NCBI GenBank assembly: GCA_012517355.1
Contig: JAAYVD010000023.1
Span: 111,109-175,108 of the forward strand
Reading direction: 5' to 3'
Length of the DNA: 64,000 nucleotides
From: Candidatus Rifleibacteriota bacterium
GTDB lineage: Bacteria; Muiribacteriota; Ozemobacteria; Ozemobacterales; Ozemobacteraceae
The position numbers and the translations under genes are program-made. This document shows positions 59,593-64,000 of the stretch, in pieces (positions within the stretch are counted from its first letter, which is position 1; each line of letters begins with the position of its first letter). The notes under the pieces were generated by a model that did not search any database, was not told the DNA's origin, and saw nothing but the letters and a program-made list of their open reading frames with translations.

Positions 59593-60665
59593 ACCTGCTC
59601 GAACGGCTGGCGGAGATGGACGGCGAGCAGGTCGTCTTCTGCCACGACGCGCTGGCCGGCCTTCGTGGTCTGATCGCCATCCACGACACCACGCTCGGTC
59701 CCGCCATGGGCGGTCTGCGCATCCACCCCTATCCCTCCGAGGAGGAGGCCCTCGAAGATGCCCTGCGGCTCAGCCGGGCCATGACCATGAAAGCTTCGGC
59801 GGCGGGTCTGAACCTGGGGGGCGGGTGCGCGGTGGTGATCTGCGACCTGCGCCAGGGGAAGTCGGAAGCGCTGCTGCGCGCCTTCGGGCGGCAGGTGGAA
59901 GGCCTGGGCGGGCGGTTCACCATCGCCGAGGACGCCGGCACCACCGTGGAGGACATGGAGACGATCGCCCAGGAGACCCGGTATGTGGTCGGCCTGAACA
60001 AGCGGCGGGGGGGCAGCGGTGACCCTGCGCTGAAAGCCGCCCTCGGGGTCTTTCACGGCATCCAGGCCTGCCTGGAGGCGGTGTTCGGCGACCGTGGCCT
60101 GCGCAACCGCCGGGTCGCCATCCAGGGGGTGGGCGCGGTCGGTCTCGAACTGGCCCGCCTGCTGGGCGAGGAAGGGGCGGCACTGGTCGTGGCCGACACC
60201 GATTCCCGGCGGATCGACAAGGTGCGCACCTTTCTGCAGGCCGAGGTGGTCGCGCCCGAGAAGATCTCGGGGGTCGACTGCGACGTGTTCTCCCCGTGCG
60301 CCTTGGGCGGGGTCCTGACCGAGGCCGCGGTGGCCGGGCTGCGGGCCCGGATCGTCGCCGGGTCGGCCAACAACCAGCTGGAGAGCGAGCGGGTGGGCGA
60401 CCTTCTCCACGCCCGGGGGATCACCTACGCCCCGGATTTCGTGATCAACGCCGGGGGCCTGATCAACGCGGCCGAGGAGCTGCAGGGCTACGACGAGACC
60501 ACCGCCAACGCCAAGATCGGCAAGCTGTTCCAGACCATCCAGACCATCCTGCGGCTGGCCAGGGAGAAATCCATCCCCAGCCATGTCGCGGCCAACCAAT
60601 GGGCGCAGGACCGCATCCGGGTCATCCGGGACGTCCGGCGCACCTTCCTGCCCGCCGAGCACTGA
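59589..60665 (+). CDS. Leu/Val dehydrogenase-family protein lacking the catalytic lysine
   Basis: 358 residues. Numbering again matches Bacillus leucine dehydrogenase. Lys68 is kept (AMTMKAS), Asp115 is kept (IAEDAGTT) and SANNQL is kept, but catalytic Lys80 is Cys in LNLGGGCAVVICD. The NAD-binding VAIQGVGAVGLELARLL is intact. It is thus closer to true leucine dehydrogenase than its paralogue at 52142 except at the catalytic base. The start overlaps ptb by 4 bases. In Bacillus, ptb, leucine dehydrogenase and buk also sit together. Confidence 0.87.
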   Translation: MNLLERLAEMDGEQVVFCHDALAGLRGLIAIHDTTLGPAMGGLRIHPYPSEEEALEDALRLSRAMTMKASAAGLNLGGGCAVVICDLRQGKSEALLRAFGRQVEGLGGRFTIAEDAGTTVEDMETIAQETRYVVGLNKRRGGSGDPALKAALGVFHGIQACLEAVFGDRGLRNRRVAIQGVGAVGLELARLLGEEGAALVVADTDSRRIDKVRTFLQAEVVAPEKISGVDCDVFSPCALGGVLTEAAVAGLRARIVAGSANNQLESERVGDLLHARGITYAPDFVINAGGLINAAEELQGYDETTANAKIGKLFQTIQTILRLAREKSIPSHVAANQWAQDRIRVIRDVRRTFLPAEH

Positions 60666-60697
60666 CCGATGATTACGCTTCCGGAGCCAGCCGCCGT

Positions 60698-61309
60698 ATG
60701 ACGTCCCTCAGCAACCCCAACGTCAACGCCACCGTGACCTTCGCCCACGGGCAGGTTCCCGACCTGCTCAAGAAGGTCGAGCAGCTCACCGGCATCGCCC
60801 TTTCCCTCCGTTCCTCGAGCGGGGATGCGGTGGTCAAAACCGACTATTTCTTCGGTCCGTGCAGCATCATCCGGGGGACCGAACGTGGCCGCCAGCGCTG
60901 CCGGCGCACCTACAAGAACATCGAGGACCGGCTGCTGCGGCGCAAGGTGCCGTTCGTCAACGTCTGCTACGCGGGTTTCCTGGTCTTCGCGGCGCCCATC
61001 GAGTTCCGGGGGGAGATGGTGGGCACGTTGCTCGGCTCGCAGATCCTTCCGCAGAACATCTCGTCGCGGTTCGAGCGGGAGGTCTTCTTCGACCACATCA
61101 TCAGCGCCGTGGGCATCAAGGACCGGGAGTCCTTCTACCAGTCGTTCGACAAGGTCCGGTTCCTCAACCCCGACTTCGAGCGGGTCTCCTTCATGCAGTT
61201 CCTCGAGACCCTCGGTGACAACTTCGCCCGGATGGCCTTTTCCGGAAAGACCTGGCCGGAATTCTTCCGCGAGATGCAGCGTGAATACCGCACCTTCCGC
61301 AACATCTGA
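60698..61309 (+). CDS. stand-alone PocR-type sensory domain protein
   Basis: 203 residues, almost all one PocR domain: a GIALSLRSSSGDAV start, GPCSIIRGTERGRQRCRRTY and VCYAGFLVFAAPIEFRG, with three Cys in the places where PocR proteins bind a ligand. PocR is known as the propanediol/1,2-diol sensor module of regulators; here there is no DNA-binding or kinase output domain. The ATG at 60698 has GGAG 12 bases upstream. It may sense metabolite or redox state for the operon by binding a partner. Confidence 0.75.
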   Translation: MTSLSNPNVNATVTFAHGQVPDLLKKVEQLTGIALSLRSSSGDAVVKTDYFFGPCSIIRGTERGRQRCRRTYKNIEDRLLRRKVPFVNVCYAGFLVFAAPIEFRGEMVGTLLGSQILPQNISSRFEREVFFDHIISAVGIKDRESFYQSFDKVRFLNPDFERVSFMQFLETLGDNFARMAFSGKTWPEFFREMQREYRTFRNI

Positions 61310-61353
61310 AGCCGTGAAAAGCGCCATGCCCCGCCTCGCCAAGGACGTTTCGC

Positions 61354-62592
61354 ATGCGTAAGCTGCTGCGGCGCGGCCGCTATCTCGACCCCGCCCAGCA
61401 GGTGGTGGAAGGGGACCTGCTGCTCGAAGGGGACCTGATCTCCCGCATCCTGGCTCCGGGCGAGGACCCGGGGCAGCCGGTCGATGCGGAGGCCAACCTC
61501 GAGGGGATGGTCGTCTTCCCGGGCCTGATCAACGCGCACGATCACCTGGTCGAGACCTTCCCCGGCCCGGGGAACCCCTCTCCCAGCCAGAACTGGTACG
61601 AATGGGAGGCCGAGGTCAAGAAGACCCCCGCCTACATGGCCATGCACCGTCTGTCGGCGGCCGACCTCTACACGCTGGGGATGTACCGGAACGTGCTGTC
61701 GGGGGTGACGACGGTCGTCGATCATTTCCCTCGCGAGGTCAGCGCCGCCTTCCAGGGGATGCCTTTGGTCAGCCTGCTGGAGCATTTCTTCCTGGCCCAT
61801 TCGGTGTCCGCCCGGCGCCTGGAGTGGGGCCAGGGAATCCAGCACGAGTTCGCCCAGGCGAGGGGCATCCTGCCCTTCATCGTCCACGTCGGCGAGGGCT
61901 TTTCCCAGGACCTCCAGGAGGAATGCGAAAACCTCAACCGGTTGGGCGCCCTGGGGGAAAACACCGTCCTGGTCAACCCCCTCGCCCTGTCGGGGCCGCA
62001 CCTCGAAGTCGTGGCCACCCGCAAGGCGTCGATCGTCTGGTGCCCGGCCTCCTGCCAGAACGTGTTCGGGGCCCAACCCCCGGTCGGGGAAGCCTTGAAA
62101 CTGGGCATCCGCCTGACCATCGGAGCCGACCGCGCCCTGGCCAACCCCGGGAACCTGCTGCATGACCTGCGGGAGGCCAGACGGTTCGCCCGCGAGAAGC
62201 TGGGCGGCGGGATCTCCGACCTCGAGCTGATCCGGATGGTCACCCAGACCGCCGCCGAGGTCTTCCGGATCGACAAGGTCTGCGGCACGATCGCCCCCGG
62301 CAAGAAGGCCAACCTGCTGGTGTTCGAGGACACCGCCGGTTCGCCGCTGGAAAGCTTCTTCGCCCTCACCCCGGGACGCATCGCCATGGTGGTGCACCAG
62401 GGAGGCCTGGTCTTCGGCGACGAGGCGTTGCGCAGCATCTGCTCCCTGGACAACGGCAACTACTCGGAGGTCCTGGTCGAGGACCGGCCCAAGATCCTGA
62501 TGGGCCGCCCCCTCCACCTGCTGGACCGGATCGAGGACAAGCTCGAAACGCCGCCCCGTTTCCCCTTCCTGCCGCTCTTCCCGGGGAAGTAG
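61354..62592 (+). CDS. metal-dependent amidohydrolase-superfamily protein
   Basis: 412 residues of the ATZ/TRZ/cytosine-deaminase-like branch. PGLINAHDHLVE gives the first two metal His residues, FIVHVGEG the third, and TIGADRALANPG the Asp. The fourth metal His, normally in a HxxxLS motif after the third, appears to be replaced (VNPLALSGPH). CPASCQNVFG corresponds to the CPxSN block. The substrate is unknown; a deaminase or amidase role is possible. It lies between the PocR and M16 genes on one strand. Confidence 0.82.
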   Translation: MRKLLRRGRYLDPAQQVVEGDLLLEGDLISRILAPGEDPGQPVDAEANLEGMVVFPGLINAHDHLVETFPGPGNPSPSQNWYEWEAEVKKTPAYMAMHRLSAADLYTLGMYRNVLSGVTTVVDHFPREVSAAFQGMPLVSLLEHFFLAHSVSARRLEWGQGIQHEFAQARGILPFIVHVGEGFSQDLQEECENLNRLGALGENTVLVNPLALSGPHLEVVATRKASIVWCPASCQNVFGAQPPVGEALKLGIRLTIGADRALANPGNLLHDLREARRFAREKLGGGISDLELIRMVTQTAAEVFRIDKVCGTIAPGKKANLLVFEDTAGSPLESFFALTPGRIAMVVHQGGLVFGDEALRSICSLDNGNYSEVLVEDRPKILMGRPLHLLDRIEDKLETPPRFPFLPLFPGK

Positions 62593-62612
62593 AACCCCAC
62601 TGGAGGCCTCCC

Positions 62613-64000
62613 ATGACCGGACCCTTCCCCATTCCCGCCGCCGGATTCCAGTGGGATCCACTGACCGTCGAACGCTTCCCCAACGGGTTGACGGTGGTGG
62701 TCAAGGAGGACCACGCAGCCCCGCTGGCCGTCACCGACGTCTGGTTCGGGGTGGGCAGCCGGCAGGAGACGGACGACCAGAGCGGGACCGCCCATTTCCT
62801 CGAGCATATGCTGTTCAAGGGCACCGGGCGCCGCGGGCCGGGCGAGATCGCGGCCGAGATCGAGGCATTCGGGGGCCGCACCAACGCCGGCACCTCCATC
62901 GACTACACCCATTACTACATCGCCTGCGAGAGCCACTCCCTGGCCAAAGCCCTGGAGATCCACGCCGACATCTTCCGGAACGCGGCGCTGGATCCCGCCG
63001 CGATCGAGGCGGAGCGGGGGGTCATCCTCGAGGAGATCAAGCGCGCCCAGGACACCCCCTCGCGAGTCCTGTGGGACAGCCTCTGCCAGGAGCTGTTCCC
63101 GCGCCACCCCTACCGCCGGCCGACCCTCGGCACGCCGGAAACGGTGCGCGGGAAAATCACCCCGCGCTCGCTGCGGGAGTTCTTCACGACGTGGTACGTG
63201 CCGGGGAACATGGCCATCCTGGTGGTCGGCGACGTGCGCACCGACGAGGTCCTCGCGCAGCTCCGGTCCTGGTACGGCGACCTGCCGGCGGTCGCCCCGC
63301 CGGTCACCCGGCTGGCCCCTGACGAGCTCTGGACCGGCTGCCGGACGGTGCGCCAGGAGATGGATGTCGATCGCGGGTATCTGCAGCTCGCCTTCCGGAC
63401 CGTCTCCCATGCCAACCCCGAGGAGGCGGTCGGCCTCGATCTGCTGGGAGTGGTGGCCGGCCTGGGTCGCACCAGCCGCCTGTCGGTGGCCCTCCGGGAG
63501 CAGGCTTCGCTGGTCTCCCAGGTGGGGGCGAGCCAGGTGACCCTGATCGACGACGGCATGTTCATGGTGCGGGCCGAGTTCGATCCCGCCGACGAGGACC
63601 GGGTGGTCGATGCCGTCCGGGCCGAGCTGGCGCGGCTGCACCGCGAGCCCCTGCCCGCGGCCGAGGTGCAGAAGGCGCGGGAGTACCTGGAGAATCTCTA
63701 CCTGCGTTCGGTGGAAACCGCCGAAGGCAAGTCGGAGGTCCTGGGCAACGCCGTGGTCCGCAACGCCCTCGACGAGGAGCGGCACCTCCTCGCGCTGGTG
63801 CGCTCCTTCACCCCCGAACGGCTGCAGAGCCTGGCCGCCAAGCACCTGGCCCACGACGGACATGTCCTGGCCACCCTGGGCCCCCGGCCCCGCTTCACCG
63901 AACTGGCCCCCGCCCCGCGGCGGCCGGGCCCGGTCGCCGGGGAGAACGCCCCGGCCGGCCCGACGGCCCCGGTCGGCGGGCCCCCGCCCCTCGCCACGCC
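62613..64000 (+). CDS. M16-family zinc peptidase, 3' end outside the window
   Basis: The frame runs from the ATG at 62613 (GGAGG 7 bases upstream) to the window end without a stop, 462 residues seen. The inverted zinc motif is HFLEH near 68-72 in GTAHFLEHMLFKGTG, with the distal Glu in ERGVILEEIK about 76 residues later. An RxxSV-like second domain follows. The last part is a Pro/Ala-rich linker, so either a second M16 repeat or a short tail lies beyond. No signal peptide is seen, though the start could be cytoplasmic or processed. Confidence 0.9.
   Translation, partial: MTGPFPIPAAGFQWDPLTVERFPNGLTVVVKEDHAAPLAVTDVWFGVGSRQETDDQSGTAHFLEHMLFKGTGRRGPGEIAAEIEAFGGRTNAGTSIDYTHYYIACESHSLAKALEIHADIFRNAALDPAAIEAERGVILEEIKRAQDTPSRVLWDSLCQELFPRHPYRRPTLGTPETVRGKITPRSLREFFTTWYVPGNMAILVVGDVRTDEVLAQLRSWYGDLPAVAPPVTRLAPDELWTGCRTVRQEMDVDRGYLQLAFRTVSHANPEEAVGLDLLGVVAGLGRTSRLSVALREQASLVSQVGASQVTLIDDGMFMVRAEFDPADEDRVVDAVRAELARLHREPLPAAEVQKAREYLENLYLRSVETAEGKSEVLGNAVVRNALDEERHLLALVRSFTPERLQSLAAKHLAHDGHVLATLGPRPRFTELAPAPRRPGPVAGENAPAGPTAPVGGPPPLAT

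Overview
The window is a chromosomal stretch of very GC-rich bacterial DNA with short intergenic gaps. The cell looks Gram-negative-like: it has periplasmic HtrA, PBP1A, a NamZ-type muramidase, PilT-type ATPases and secreted SH3b proteins. It appears to be an anaerobe or fermenter, with ATP-type PEP carboxykinase, butyrate kinase, phosphotransbutyrylase and a ferredoxin-fused EtfA. No rRNA or other decisive marker is present. The wealth of class III cyclase, FHA, Ser/Thr kinase and SpoIIE-type phosphatase genes is reminiscent of lineages such as Candidatus Riflebacteria, but that is a low-confidence guess. I see no phage, IS element or CRISPR array.

Layout. 0-6 kb: the 3' part of the primary sigma factor gene, two tRNAs (CAT, probably Ile2; Glu-TTC), a secreted M36-like peptidase, ClpX and PckA. 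6-14 kb: a 1781-residue membrane protein built from two related halves, then two PilT-like ATPases. 14-19.4 kb: HD metalloprotein, RadC, PAS-SpoIIE phosphatase, a secreted unknown, uridine kinase and a 0.7-kb repeat-rich spacer holding minus-strand terminator-like units. 19.4-29.3 kb: transketolase, a membrane protein, STAS protein, GAF-GAF-GGDEF cyclase, methyltransferase, HAMP-SpoIIE phosphatase and a YchF-like NTPase. 29.5-36 kb: a two-gene operon of a cyclic-nucleotide-binding/chemoreceptor-tip fusion and an atypical Hfq, then a zinc-ribbon membrane protein, an adenylate cyclase and PBP1A. 36-42 kb: FolC, NamZ, and a secreted-protein operon (SH3b/NlpC-P60-like protein plus two propeller-like proteins). 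42-48 kb: a signalling cluster made of a CNBD-MinD/CpaE ATPase, PP2C phosphatase, PEGA/TPR Ser/Thr kinase, FHA-CpaE ATPase and a lipoprotein. 48-52 kb: HtrA, UDP-glucuronate decarboxylase, HPRT and an MBL hydrolase. 52-64 kb: one long plus-strand operon for short or branched acyl-CoA metabolism (LeuDH-like, buk, acyl-CoA dehydrogenase, etfB, ferredoxin-etfA, acyl-CoA dehydrogenase, ptb, LeuDH-like), then a PocR-domain protein, an amidohydrolase and an M16 peptidase cut by the window end.

How it works together. Three cAMP-related proteins (cyclase, CNBD-MCP tip, CNBD-MinD) lie within 14 kb, and phosphorylation readers and writers (FHA, kinase, PP2C) are coupled to CpaE/MinD-type localisation ATPases, which suggests control of a polar or pilus-type machine. 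The 52-60 kb operon can turn acyl-CoA into acid plus ATP and links electron flow to Etf. Its two leucine-dehydrogenase-like enzymes have each lost a different one of the two active-site lysines. Promoters visible in the window mostly follow TTGnnn, a 17-nt spacer and TGnTAnnnT, an extended -10 form.
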